Below are positions 52,024 through 60,609 of a stretch of DNA of 64,000 nucleotides, one piece after another. The DNA comes from Hymenobacter sp. 5317J-9. GTDB taxonomy: Bacteria > Bacteroidota > Bacteroidia > Cytophagales > Hymenobacteraceae. The notes below the pieces were generated by a model. It worked only from the letters and a program-made list of their open reading frames with translations, made no database searches and was not told the DNA's origin. The DNA lies in NCBI RefSeq assembly GCF_022921075.1, contig NZ_CP095050.1:2542001-2606000 (forward strand), written 5' to 3'. A program made the translations under genes and the position numbers. Numbering within the stretch: the first letter of the stretch is position 1; every line of letters begins with the position of its first letter.

Positions 52024-54654
52024 ATGTCCCTCGCCACCACCTACTCGCCCACCGACGTTGAAGCCAAATGGTACCAGCGTTGGCAGGAGCAAGGCTTTTT
52101 CAAGGCTTCGCCGAACCCCAAAAAGGTCCCTTACACCGTCGTCATTCCACCGCCAAACGTGACAGGCGTGCTCCACATGGGGCACATGCTCAACAACACG
52201 ATTCAGGACGTGCTGGTGCGCCGCGCCCGCATGCAGGGCAAGGAAGCCTGCTGGGTGCCCGGCACCGACCACGCCAGCATTGCCACCGAGGCCAAAGTGG
52301 TGGCCCAGCTCAAAGAGCAGGGCATTAATAAAACTGACCTCACCCGCGAGCAATTCCTGGCCCACGCCTTCGAGTGGAAGGACAAGTACGGCGGCATCAT
52401 TCTGGAGCAGCTCAAGCAGCTTGGTGCTTCGTGTGACTGGGACCGCACCCGTTTCACGATGGAGCCGGATTTGACCGAGGCCGTGCTGCGCGTATTCGTC
52501 GACCTGTATAACAAAGGCCTGATTTACCGCGGCGTGCGTATGGTGAACTGGGACCCCGAAGGCCGCACCGCCATCTCCGACGAGGAGGTGATTGCCAAGG
52601 ACGTGCAGGCCAAGATGTATTACCTGAAATACGCCGTGGTAGGGCAGGAGGGCCATTTCCTGACCGTGGCTACCTCGCGCCCCGAAACCATCATGGCCGA
52701 CGTGGCCGTGGCCGTGAACCCCAACGACCCGCGCTACGCTCACCTGGCCGGCGCGCAGGTGCGCATCCCGCTGCTGGGCCGCGAAATCCCGGTGATTTTC
52801 GACGAGTACGTATCGACCGATTTCGGTACCGGCGCACTGAAAGTTACGCCCGCCCACGACCTGAACGACTACGAGCTGGGCGTTAAGCACAATCTGCCCG
52901 TTATCGACATTCTGGCCGATAATGGCACGCTCAACGAGAAGGCCGTGCTCTACGTGGGGCAGGACCGGTTTGCCGTGCGCAAGCAGATTGCCAAGGACTT
53001 GCAGGAAGCCGGCTTGCTCGAAAAAATCGAGGAGTACGCCAGCATCGTGCAAACGTCGGAGCGCACCAAGGCCGTGATTGAGCCCAAGCTCTCGCTGCAG
53101 TGGTTCATGAAGATGGAGCAAATGGCCAAGCCCGCGCTCGATGTGGTGGAAAACGACACCGTGAAGCTGCACCCGCCCAAGTTCAAGAACATGTACCGGG
53201 CCTGGATGGAGAACGTGCGCGATTGGTGCATCTCGCGTCAGCTCTGGTGGGGCCAGCAGATTCCGGCCTACTACCTGCCCGATGGCACCTTCGTGGTCGC
53301 CCTCACCGCCGAGGATGCCCTGCTGAAAGCCCGCGAGCAGAGCGGCAACGCCGCCCTGCAGCTGAGCGACCTGCGTCAGGATGAGGATGTGCTCGACACT
53401 TGGTTCTCATCGTGGCTGTGGCCGATTTCGGTGTTCGACGGCTTCAAAGACCCCGACAATGCCGACATCAACTATTTCTACCCGACCAATGACCTGGTGA
53501 CGGGGCCGGACATCCTGTTCTTCTGGGTGGCCCGCATGATTATGGCCGGCTTGGAATACCGCCAGGAAGTGCCGTTCAAGAACGTGTACCTCACCGGCAT
53601 CGTGCGCGATTCGCAGGGGCGCAAGATGAGCAAGCAGCTCGGCAATTCACCCGACCCGCTCGACCTCATTGCCCAGTACGGCGCCGACGGCGTACGCACC
53701 GGCATGCTATTCTCGGCCCCGGCCGGCAACGACCTGCTCTACGACGTGAAGCTGGTGGAACAGGGCCGTAACTTCTCCAACAAGCTCTGGAATGCCTTTC
53801 GCCTCGTGAAAGGCTGGGAAGCCGATGCATCGCTGCCCTTTGTGAACGAGAAGGCCGTGACCTGGTTCAACGCCAAGCTGCAAGCCGCCATTGTCGAGAT
53901 GGACGACCATTTCGAGAAGTTCCGGATGTCGGATGCGCTGATGACCATCTACAAGCTGGTGTGGGATGATTTCTGCGCCCAGTACCTCGAAATGGTGAAG
54001 CCGGCCTACCAGCACCCGATTGATGCCGAAACCCTGCGCCACACCACGGCCTACCTCGAAACGCTGCTCAAGCTGCTGCACCCCTTCATGCCCTTCATCA
54101 CCGAAGAGCTGTGGCAAGAACTGGCCGAGCGCGGCCCCCGCGACTACGTGACCGTGGCCCCCTGGCCCCGCGCTACCGCCCCGGCCAACAGCGCCGAAAC
54201 CCTGGCCAACATGGACAAGGCCCTGGCCATCGTGGCCGGCATCCGCAGCGTTCGCAACCAAAAAAACCTCGGCCCCAACAAGCCCCTCACGCTAGTGGCT
54301 AAAACCGACGAGCCCCAGCTCGTGACCGACTACGAAGGCATCATCCGCAAGCTGGGCAGCATTTCGGAGGTCAGCTTTGCCGATGCCGGCCCCGCCGCCT
54401 CGGTGAGCTTCGTGCTGGGCGGCAGCGAGTTCTTCATCCCGCTCGAAGGCCACATTGATATGGCCGCCGAGCGCGCCCGTCTCGAAAAAGAGCTGGAATA
54501 CGCCCAAGGCTTCCGCGATTCGGTGCTGAAGAAGCTCGGTAACGAGAAATTCGCTCAGAACGCCAAGCCCGAAGTGCTCGAAAAGGAGCGCCAGAAACTG
54601 GCCGATGCCGAAGCCAAAATTGCCGCCTTGGAGCAAGCGCTGAAAGGATTGTAA
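52024..54654 (+). CDS. valS: Valyl-tRNA synthetase
   Basis: ValRS charges tRNA-Val. The start at 52024 gives MSLATTYSPTDVEAKWYQRW. The 876-residue enzyme has the class I HIGH-type motif PPPNVTGVLHMGH, the CP1 editing domain (about 200-360), the KMSKQLGNS loop near residue 535 and the C-terminal anticodon-binding and coiled-coil arm (HIDMAAERARLEKELEYAQG). The length matches the family. It is followed by a terminator and then the toxin-antitoxin operon. Confidence 0.96.
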   Translation: MSLATTYSPTDVEAKWYQRWQEQGFFKASPNPKKVPYTVVIPPPNVTGVLHMGHMLNNTIQDVLVRRARMQGKEACWVPGTDHASIATEAKVVAQLKEQGINKTDLTREQFLAHAFEWKDKYGGIILEQLKQLGASCDWDRTRFTMEPDLTEAVLRVFVDLYNKGLIYRGVRMVNWDPEGRTAISDEEVIAKDVQAKMYYLKYAVVGQEGHFLTVATSRPETIMADVAVAVNPNDPRYAHLAGAQVRIPLLGREIPVIFDEYVSTDFGTGALKVTPAHDLNDYELGVKHNLPVIDILADNGTLNEKAVLYVGQDRFAVRKQIAKDLQEAGLLEKIEEYASIVQTSERTKAVIEPKLSLQWFMKMEQMAKPALDVVENDTVKLHPPKFKNMYRAWMENVRDWCISRQLWWGQQIPAYYLPDGTFVVALTAEDALLKAREQSGNAALQLSDLRQDEDVLDTWFSSWLWPISVFDGFKDPDNADINYFYPTNDLVTGPDILFFWVARMIMAGLEYRQEVPFKNVYLTGIVRDSQGRKMSKQLGNSPDPLDLIAQYGADGVRTGMLFSAPAGNDLLYDVKLVEQGRNFSNKLWNAFRLVKGWEADASLPFVNEKAVTWFNAKLQAAIVEMDDHFEKFRMSDALMTIYKLVWDDFCAQYLEMVKPAYQHPIDAETLRHTTAYLETLLKLLHPFMPFITEELWQELAERGPRDYVTVAPWPRATAPANSAETLANMDKALAIVAGIRSVRNQKNLGPNKPLTLVAKTDEPQLVTDYEGIIRKLGSISEVSFADAGPAASVSFVLGGSEFFIPLEGHIDMAAERARLEKELEYAQGFRDSVLKKLGNEKFAQNAKPEVLEKERQKLADAEAKIAALEQALKGL

Positions 54655-54669
54655 CAGAAGTTTAGATGA

Positions 54670-54712
54670 TTAAAAAGCCGCTTCCGAATGCCGGGAGCGG
54701 CTTTTTGATTTT
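54670..54712 (+). terminator. Terminator after valS
   Basis: An 11-base outer stem (54672-54682 with 54696-54706) and loop end in TTTTT. It lies 15 nt after the stop. Confidence 0.88.
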
Positions 54713-54735
54713 TGATTAACAGGCGCTCAAATCAA

Positions 54736-54778
54736 TTTCGCGACACTTGTCGTTATATTTACGACAAGTGTCGCGAAA
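54736..54778. promoter_or_regulatory. Operator palindrome overlapping the toxin-antitoxin promoter
   Basis: Perfect 18-nt arms (54736-54753 and 54761-54778) reading TTTCGCGACACTTGTCGT surround the seven-base AT core TATATTT, which is also a near match to the TAnnTTTG -7 element. Located 36 nt before the antitoxin ATG, it is well placed for autoregulation by the Xre antitoxin or antitoxin-toxin complex. Confidence 0.75.
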
Positions 54779-54814
54779 AGCGGCTGAGCTTCTCACGGTT
54801 TTAACCGCAGTATC

Positions 54815-55243
54815 ATGACCCCATATGCTTTTGTTGATGTGTTAGGCGGTCCCTCCGTAGTGGGCGAGCCCATTGCCAGCGACTTGCAACTGGTAGATGT
54901 GATTCAGCGCGGGCTACAGCGCAAGGCGCTCGACCACTTGGCGCGGCGCTCGCACCTGCCGCTGCCGGTGCTGGCCGCGGCCGTCGATTTGTCGGTGCGC
55001 ACGCTGCAGCGCTACACGCCCGCCCAGCGCCTCCGGGCCGATGCCACCGACCGGCTGGTGCAACTGGCCACGCTCTACGCCGAGGGTTTCGACCTGTTTG
55101 GCGAAGACAAATTCCGGCATTGGATGGAATCATCTATTCCGGCCTTGGGTGGCCGCAAGCCCGTAGAGCTCATCAACACCACCGTGGGGATTCGGATGCT
55201 GCGCGACATCATTGGGCGCATCGAGCACGGCGTTTTTGGGTAG
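54815..55243 (+). CDS. Xre/MbcA/ParS-type antitoxin
   Basis: The 142-residue protein matches the Xre-like antitoxins of RES toxins. It has an N-terminal extension, a helix-turn-helix (LPVLAAAVDLSVRTLQRY, about 47-64) and the C-terminal MbcA/ParS domain ending in ELINTTVGIRMLRDIIGRIE. The latter typically blocks the toxin active site. It starts 36 nt after an operator-like palindrome and ends 3 nt before the toxin gene, so the two genes form one operon. Confidence 0.9.
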   Translation: MTPYAFVDVLGGPSVVGEPIASDLQLVDVIQRGLQRKALDHLARRSHLPLPVLAAAVDLSVRTLQRYTPAQRLRADATDRLVQLATLYAEGFDLFGEDKFRHWMESSIPALGGRKPVELINTTVGIRMLRDIIGRIEHGVFG

Positions 55244-55246
55244 GGG

Positions 55247-55705
55247 ATGGAAGTATTCCGACTGGCCCGCTACGCTCGCCGCCACGACCTGAGCGGTTAC
55301 GGCGCCTACCTCTACGGCGGTCGCTGGAACCTGCCCGGCCTCGCCCTGCTCTATACTGCCGAGCAGCGCGCCATGGCCCTACTCGAAACCCTCGTGCACC
55401 TGCCCGTAGAAGACCTGCCCGACGACATGTACTTGATGACGCTGGAAGTGCCCGACGACACCAGCCGCGAAACCCTCACACCCGCCGACCTGCCATCCGA
55501 ATGGCAGCGCCTGTCCATGCCGCAGCCCACGGCCACCATCGGGCACGAGTGGCTGCAATCGGGTCGCAGCCTGGCGCTGCAGGTGCCTTCGGTAGTGGTG
55601 CCCCAGGAACGGAACCTGCTGCTAAACCCCGCTCACCCCGAATTTATCCGGGTGCGGCTGCTGGATGCGCAGCCGTTTCATTTCGATGAACGACTGAAAA
55701 AATAG
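55247..55705 (+). CDS. RES-domain toxin (NAD+-depleting)
   Basis: The 152-residue protein is a RES domain. The family-defining Arg, Glu and Ser are seen in FRLAR and YGGRWN, LLETLVHL and QVPSVVVPQERN, followed by NPAHPEF. RES toxins such as MbcT and those paired with Xre antitoxins degrade NAD+ or ADP-ribosylate a target, arresting growth. The length is typical. It is encoded directly after its antitoxin, and its stop is 1 nt from the stop of a convergent small gene. Confidence 0.9.
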   Translation: MEVFRLARYARRHDLSGYGAYLYGGRWNLPGLALLYTAEQRAMALLETLVHLPVEDLPDDMYLMTLEVPDDTSRETLTPADLPSEWQRLSMPQPTATIGHEWLQSGRSLALQVPSVVVPQERNLLLNPAHPEFIRVRLLDAQPFHFDERLKK

Positions 55706-55706
55706 C

Positions 55707-55904
55707 CTATTGCGGAATACCGCCGGGCTGCTTTTTCTGCAACGGTGCCAGTTGGTTTTGCAGCTGGAAGGTCACTTTCTGGCAATCAGCAAAGCGCTGC
55801 TCTGATGCCTGCAGGGCTTTTTGGGTAGCGTCGAGCTGTTGGTAGAGGTAGCCAATGAGGCCCAAAGCCAGTACTAAGGCGCCGAGGTAAATGATGTTTT
55901 TCAT
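55707..55904 (-). CDS. Small membrane-anchored coiled-coil protein
   Basis: This 65-residue protein has one N-terminal membrane helix (IIYLGALVLALGLIGYLY) and a Gln-rich amphipathic coiled-coil region (residues 24-56) ending in a Lys/Pro/Gly tail. It looks like a bitopic inner-membrane protein facing the periplasm or cytoplasm. No known family or partner. Its stop nearly touches the RES toxin stop from the opposite strand. Confidence 0.6.
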   Translation of the reverse strand: MKNIIYLGALVLALGLIGYLYQQLDATQKALQASEQRFADCQKVTFQLQNQLAPLQKKQPGGIPQ

Positions 55905-55921
55905 AAGTCATTAAAAAAACT

Positions 55922-56001
55922 GTCATCCTGAGCACAGCGAAGGACCTTACCGCGCTGGAACATCCTGGCGTGATAAGGTCCTTCGCTGTGCTCAGGATGA
56001 C
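55922..56001. repeat. Family B palindromic repeat, copy 1
   Basis: 28-nt perfect arms (55922-55949 and 55974-56001) around a 24-nt loop; the arm reads GTCATCCTGAGCACAGCGAA. It lies between the small membrane protein gene and the E2 gene stop. Copy 2 is at 59908-59994, and the core is related to family A. Confidence 0.9.
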
Positions 56002-56013
56002 GAATTAGGTTGC

Positions 56014-57396
56014 TTAAATCGCAGTGCTCGGGTCAAACTGCTCCAGGTAGTCCGCCACCCGGCGCACGAACATGCCACCGAGCGAGCCGTCAACCACGCG
56101 GTGGTCGTAGCTGTGGCTCAGGAACATGAAGTGGCGAATGCCGATGAGGTCGCCCTGCGGCGTTTCAATCACGGCCGGCTTCTTCTTAATGGCGCCCACG
56201 GCCATGATGGCCACCTGTGGCTGCATGATGATGGGCGTGCCCATCACGTTGCCGAACGAGCCCACGTTGCTCAGCGTGTAGGTACCGCCTTCGAGGTCGG
56301 CGGGCGTGAGCTTGTTGATGCGGGCGCGATTGGCCAGGTCGTTCACCTTCTTGGTCAGGCCGTTCAGGTTGAGCTGGTCGGCGTTGTGAATCACCGGCAC
56401 AATCAGGTTGCCGGAGGGCAGGGCCACGGCCACGCCAATGTTGATGTCACGCTTCTTCACGATGTAATCGCCATCCACCGACACGTTGATGTTCGGGAAA
56501 TCCTGAATGGCGCGGGCCACGGCCTGAATGAAGATGGGCGTGAAGGTGAGGTTTTCGCCCTCGCGCTTCTTGTAGGCGTCCTTGTGCTTGTTGCGCCAGT
56601 TCACGATGTCCGTCACGTCGGCCTCCACGAAGCTGGTGACGTGCGGCGAAATGCGCTTCGAGTCCACCATGCGCTGCGCAATCATCTTGCGCATGCGGTC
56701 CATCTCAATCAGTTCCTGGCCGCCGCTCACGCTCGGGGCGGGCTTGGAAGCCGTGGCCGAAGCCGGAGCAGCAGGCGCGGCTTGTGGCTGCGGAGCCGAA
56801 GCAGCGGCCGGCGCAGGGGCTGCCGGAGCTGCGGCTGGGGCAGCAACAGCGCCCGTCAGCGAGGGTTTACCGGCGGCTACATAGTCGAGAATATCTTTCT
56901 TGGTCACGCGGCCTTCCTTGCCGGTGCCGGGCAGGTATTCGAGGTCGGTCATGCTCACGCCTTCTTCGCGGGCAATGCTCAGCACCAGCGGCGAAAGGAA
57001 GCGGCCGGGCTGGTGCTCGGCGCCGGCAACAGGGGCCGCGGCCGGGGCGGTAGCTTCGGGCACGTAGGGTACGGCGCTGCCGTTGCTCGATGGGGCAGGG
57101 GCCGCCTGCGGAGCGGCGGGAGTGGCAGCCGGAGCCGTTGCACCGGCACCCGCGGCATCGGTTTCTACAATGGCAATGGGCGCGCCCACGGCCACTACCT
57201 GGCCTTCCTGCACCAGAATTTCCTGTAGCACCCCGGCGTGGATGGCCGGCACTTCGGTGTCCACTTTGTCGGTGGCCACTTCCAGCACCGATTCGTCTTG
57301 CTCAATCGTGTCGCCGACTTGTTTCAGCCATTTCAGGACGGTGCCTTCCATGATGGATTCGCCCATCTTGGGCATCGTCATTTCCACTCGTGCCAT
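56014..57396 (-). CDS. 2-oxoacid dehydrogenase E2 component (dihydrolipoamide acyltransferase)
   Basis: The start at 57396 gives MARVEMTMPKMGESIMEGTV, the standard E2 beginning. The 460-residue protein has one lipoyl domain (K44 in ATDKVDTEV), an Ala/Pro-rich linker (about 80-140), the peripheral E1/E3-binding domain, a second Ala/Pro-rich linker, and the acyltransferase domain with the catalytic SYDHRVVDG (H432, D436). It transfers acyl groups between lipoate and CoA in a pyruvate, 2-oxoglutarate or branched-chain complex; I favour the branched-chain or general type. No E1 or E3 gene is adjacent. Confidence 0.9.
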   Translation of the reverse strand: MARVEMTMPKMGESIMEGTVLKWLKQVGDTIEQDESVLEVATDKVDTEVPAIHAGVLQEILVQEGQVVAVGAPIAIVETDAAGAGATAPAATPAAPQAAPAPSSNGSAVPYVPEATAPAAAPVAGAEHQPGRFLSPLVLSIAREEGVSMTDLEYLPGTGKEGRVTKKDILDYVAAGKPSLTGAVAAPAAAPAAPAPAAASAPQPQAAPAAPASATASKPAPSVSGGQELIEMDRMRKMIAQRMVDSKRISPHVTSFVEADVTDIVNWRNKHKDAYKKREGENLTFTPIFIQAVARAIQDFPNINVSVDGDYIVKKRDINIGVAVALPSGNLIVPVIHNADQLNLNGLTKKVNDLANRARINKLTPADLEGGTYTLSNVGSFGNVMGTPIIMQPQVAIMAVGAIKKKPAVIETPQGDLIGIRHFMFLSHSYDHRVVDGSLGGMFVRRVADYLEQFDPSTAI

Positions 57397-57446
57397 AGGT
57401 AAGGAGGAGTATTTTGGTAATAGTGTGGGGTGGGAGTTTGGAGCCG

Positions 57447-57454
57447 CAAAGGTA
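57447..57454 (-). promoter_or_regulatory. TAnnTTTG promoter element for the E2 gene
   Basis: TACCTTTG on the minus strand, 50 nt before the E2 ATG, inside the 150-nt gap that otherwise holds no gene. Confidence 0.45.
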
Positions 57455-57546
57455 GCCAGAAAGCTGAACGCCCCCGACGCGCGCGGCAACGGGGGCGTTT
57501 GGAAAAGCACGGAGCACAGCAGACGCCAGACAACCAGCCTGTATCA

Positions 57547-57951
57547 TCACCTTTTGCGTTGAATGTCGTTCGCTTTCATCTTAAAATGACGCCGTTTCAA
57601 TCGGCGCCGGATATCGCGCGGCAGCCCCCAACCCTCGGCGTAAAGCTTGAGCACTTCCGCTTCGCGGGCCGGGCTGAAGCGCCCCATCTGCAGCAAGCCC
57701 ACCGCCATGGGCACACCGCCCATCACGGCGGCCGATGCCACGTCGCTGCCATTGGGTTGCGGCGGGGTATATAGCGGGCTGCCCATCGCGGTTCCTGCAG
57801 TAGCAGTGAGGCCAGTAGCCGTCCACGCCTCGCCGCTGCCCCGTTTCTCCCGAAACAGCTTGTGCACCGCAAAAACAGTGTCGCGGCCTTGGGCGAAGCC
57901 GGGTAGGGCCAAGCCCACCAGCAGGCACAGCAGGAGTAGAATGGCTTTCAT
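57547..57951 (-). CDS. Small secreted hypothetical protein
   Basis: The start at 57951 gives a 134-residue protein with a signal peptide (KAILLLLCLLVGLALPGFAQ). The mature part contains a hydrophobic Gly/Ala/Met segment (ASAAVMGGVPMAVGLLQM), possibly a second membrane helix, and a strongly basic tail (RRRLKRRHFKMK). No known family. It follows the lipoprotein gene on the same strand by 89 nt. Confidence 0.6.
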   Translation of the reverse strand: MKAILLLLCLLVGLALPGFAQGRDTVFAVHKLFREKRGSGEAWTATGLTATAGTAMGSPLYTPPQPNGSDVASAAVMGGVPMAVGLLQMGRFSPAREAEVLKLYAEGWGLPRDIRRRLKRRHFKMKANDIQRKR

Positions 57952-58040
57952 GGGGCGCACAAAAAGGGTAAGCAAGATTCTGTTAAGAGCTTCGGCTACG
58001 CCTGGTGGTTGCAAATGCATCTGCGCAATCCCACCACTAT

Positions 58041-58412
58041 TTATTCGCTGACCGAGATGTTGGGAATGCCCTGCTCGGCGAGGTCCCCGTCCGTTTCGGC
58101 CGGCGCAACCCGATACTGCGAGAAGCAGATGCTGCGGTTAGAAGCGTAGCGGTTAGTAGGGTCGCTGATAATGACCACGTGCGAAAACGTACCGAATTCC
58201 TTGCCTTCGTAGAGCAAGGTTTGCTTAATGCCGAGTTCGGGTTTGTTCACCACATCCACGTAAATGCGCCGGCCTACGCCCTTCGGCCCGGGCTTGGCAT
58301 ACAGCACCGTGGTTTCGATGCTGCCGGTGCAAGTGTCGGAGCAGGCAGTGAGGGCTGCCGAGGTGCCGAGCAAAAGCGCAGCGCCAAGGAGAAATGAGTT
58401 AACACGAGCCAT
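58041..58412 (-). CDS. Predicted lipoprotein
   Basis: The 123-residue protein has a lipoprotein signal peptide, hydrophobic residues 7-22 and the lipobox LTAC, with the Cys at about residue 24. The mature domain is small and strand-rich (GVGRRIYVDVVNK, HVVIISDPTNRY) and has further cysteines that could form disulfides. It is probably attached to the outer membrane. Function is unknown. Confidence 0.7.
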   Translation of the reverse strand: MARVNSFLLGAALLLGTSAALTACSDTCTGSIETTVLYAKPGPKGVGRRIYVDVVNKPELGIKQTLLYEGKEFGTFSHVVIISDPTNRYASNRSICFSQYRVAPAETDGDLAEQGIPNISVSE

Positions 58413-58484
58413 AAATGAATGTCGTATTGGTTGTTTTCAGCTTGTTGAATCATGTGCGACGTTTGCGTCGGACAACTGCAAAAA

Positions 58485-58520
58485 TGAAACGCCCAGCCTT
58501 CACAGGCCGGGCGTTTCAGC
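58485..58520 (-). terminator. Terminator after accC
   Basis: A stem of about 15 bases with one mismatch (58485-58499 with 58504-58518) precedes a T run on the minus strand, 17 nt past the accC stop. It closes the accB-accC transcript. Confidence 0.85.
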
Positions 58521-58536
58521 AAGTAAATGCCTTTGC

Positions 58537-59880
58537 TTAGATGACCGAGAAGTCAAACGTCTCCAGAAATTTCGTCGTGAAATTACCGGCTTTGAAATCC
58601 TGGTCGTCCATCAGCGCCAGGTGGAAGGGAATGGTCGTTTTCACGCCTTCCACCACGAACTCGCTCAGGGCGCGCTTCATTTTCACGATGCACTCCTCGC
58701 GGGTCTGGGCCACGGTGATGAGCTTGGCAATCATCGAGTCGTAGTTCGGCGGGATGGTGTATCCCGCGTACACGTGCGTATCCACGCGCACACCGTGTCC
58801 GCCGGGGATGTGCAGCGTGGTAATCTTGCCCGGGGTGGGGCGGAAGTTGTGACGCGGGTCCTCGGCGTTGATGCGGCACTCCATGGCGTGCAGCTGCGGG
58901 AAGTAGTTCTTACCCGAAATCGGAATGCCGGCCGCCACCTTAATCTGCTCCTTGATGAGGTCGTAGGCCACTACTTCCTCCGTCACGGGGTGCTCCACCT
59001 GAATGCGGGTGTTCATCTCCATGAAGTAGAAGTCGCGGTTTTTGTCCACCAGAAACTCGATGGTGCCCACGCCCTCGTAGCCAATGCTGCTGGCACCTTT
59101 AATGGCCGCTGCACCCATTTTCTCGCGCAGGGTGTCCGTCATAAACGGCGACGGCGATTCTTCCACCAGCTTCTGGTGGCGGCGCTGGATGCTGCAGTCG
59201 CGCTCCGACAAGTGGCACACGTGGCCGAACTGGTCGCCCACAATCTGGATTTCGATGTGGCGGGGTTCCTCCACAAACTTCTCCAGGTACATGCCGTCGT
59301 TGCCGAAGGCTGCCTTCGATTCGGTCCGCGCGTCGTCCCAGGCTTTCTGGAATTCTTCGTCGCTGTTGATGATGCGCATGCCACGGCCCCCGCCGCCGGC
59401 CGTGGCCTTCAGAATAACCGGATACTTGATTTTGGCGGCAATTTTCTTGCCTTGCTCTACCGAGTCCAGCAGGCCGTCGGAGCCGGGCACGCAGGGCACG
59501 CCGGCTTTTTTCATGGTATCCTTGGCCGTGGCCTTGTCGCCCATCTGGTTAATCATCTCGGGCGAGGCGCCGATGAACTTGATGCCGTTTTCGGCGCAGA
59601 TGCGCGAAAATTCTGCGTTTTCGCTCAGGAAGCCGTAGCCGGGGTGAATGGCGTCGGCGTTAGTTATTTCGCAGGCCGCAATCAGGTTGGGCATGCTCAG
59701 GTAGCTGTCCTTCGACGCCGGAGGCCCGATGCACACCGCCTCATCGGCAAACTTCACGTGCAGGCTTTCCTTGTCGGCAGTCGAGTACACGGCCACCGTT
59801 TTGATGCCCATTTCCTTGCAGGTGCGGATGATGCGCAGGGCAATTTCGCCCCGGTTGGCGATGAGTATTTTCTTGAACAT
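58537..59880 (-). CDS. accC: Acetyl-CoA carboxylase biotin carboxylase subunit AccC
   Basis: AccC uses ATP and bicarbonate to carboxylate biotin on AccB, the first step of fatty-acid synthesis. The 447-residue product has the N-terminal [18 protein letters not shown], the ATP-grasp glycine loop [13 protein letters not shown], and the active-site region [15 protein letters not shown]. The length matches E. coli AccC (449). It follows accB on the same strand, but a family B palindrome sits between them. Confidence 0.96.
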   Translation of the reverse strand: MFKKILIANRGEIALRIIRTCKEMGIKTVAVYSTADKESLHVKFADEAVCIGPPASKDSYLSMPNLIAACEITNADAIHPGYGFLSENAEFSRICAENGIKFIGASPEMINQMGDKATAKDTMKKAGVPCVPGSDGLLDSVEQGKKIAAKIKYPVILKATAGGGGRGMRIINSDEEFQKAWDDARTESKAAFGNDGMYLEKFVEEPRHIEIQIVGDQFGHVCHLSERDCSIQRRHQKLVEESPSPFMTDTLREKMGAAAIKGASSIGYEGVGTIEFLVDKNRDFYFMEMNTRIQVEHPVTEEVVAYDLIKEQIKVAAGIPISGKNYFPQLHAMECRINAEDPRHNFRPTPGKITTLHIPGGHGVRVDTHVYAGYTIPPNYDSMIAKLITVAQTREECIVKMKRALSEFVVEGVKTTIPFHLALMDDQDFKAGNFTTKFLETFDFSVI

Positions 59881-59907
59881 GTGGGTGGGATGTCAGGTGT
59901 AAAAACT

Positions 59908-59994
59908 GTCATCCTGAGCGGAGCGAAGGACCTTATCAAGTGAGAACGTTTTCCGCTCGTCGGTGATAAGGTCCTTCGCTCCGCTCAGGATGAC
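59908..59994. repeat. Family B palindromic repeat, copy 2, between accB and accC
   Basis: 31-nt perfect arms (59908-59938 and 59964-59994) surround a 25-nt loop; the arm reads GTCATCCTGAGCGGAGCGAA. It lies 12 nt from the accB stop and 27 nt from the accC start, so it fills the accB-accC intergenic space. Confidence 0.9.
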
Positions 59995-60006
59995 AAATTG
60001 GGGCAA

Positions 60007-60519
60007 CTATTCAATCAAAAACAGCGGCTGGTCGTATTCCACCGGCGAGGCGTTTTCCACCAGTGCCTTCACGATGCGGCCGCTTTCCTCGGCTTCAATC
60101 TCGTTGAACAGCTTCATGGCCTCGATGATGCAGATAACCTGGCCTTTCTCCACCATGTCGCCCACTTGCACAAACGCCGGCGCATCGGGGCCGCTGCTGC
60201 GGTAGAAGGTGCCAATCATGGGCGCCTTGAGGGGCTTGAAGTTGCCGCCGGCGGCTTCGGTGGGGGCGGCAGCAGCCGGAGCGGCGGCCGGGACAGCCGC
60301 GGCCGGTGCCGGAGCAGCCGCCGGAGCCGGGGCCGGCGCGTGCACAGCGGCCGGCGCGGCGCTCATCACGTGCTTGGTGTTGGGCTCACGCTGCACCGAA
60401 ATCTTGAATTCTTCGGTCTCAATGTTCACCTTGTTCAGGCCCGACTTGGCGATAAAATCAAGTAGCTCTTGCAGTTCTTTGGCTTTCATGGAGGCGTCCT
60501 TTTTGGGCGAGTTTGACAT
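60007..60519 (-). CDS. accB: Acetyl-CoA carboxylase biotin carboxyl carrier protein AccB
   Basis: AccB carries the biotin that shuttles CO2 in acetyl-CoA carboxylase. The 170-residue protein has an N-terminal helix, a long Ala/Pro linker (about 55-90) and a C-terminal biotinyl domain with EAMKLFNEIEAEE, where K136 is the biotin site. An alternative start is the internal ATG at 60489. It lies 90 nt downstream of efp and upstream of accC, an arrangement common in bacteria. Confidence 0.95.
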   Translation of the reverse strand: MSNSPKKDASMKAKELQELLDFIAKSGLNKVNIETEEFKISVQREPNTKHVMSAAPAAVHAPAPAPAAAPAPAAAVPAAAPAAAAPTEAAGGNFKPLKAPMIGTFYRSSGPDAPAFVQVGDMVEKGQVICIIEAMKLFNEIEAEESGRIVKALVENASPVEYDQPLFLIE

Positions 60520-60609
60520 TTTTAGCTGTTAGCTTATATGTTAGAGCGTCGGCCAATGGCCCGGGCCGCATGCTGGGCCCGGCCACTAGCCGACGGCTTA
60601 GAAAAAAGT

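Noticed and set aside
8554..59994. CRISPR array made of the repeated palindromes
   Set aside because: The copies are tens of kilobases apart or single in each gap, with no regular spacers and no cas genes.
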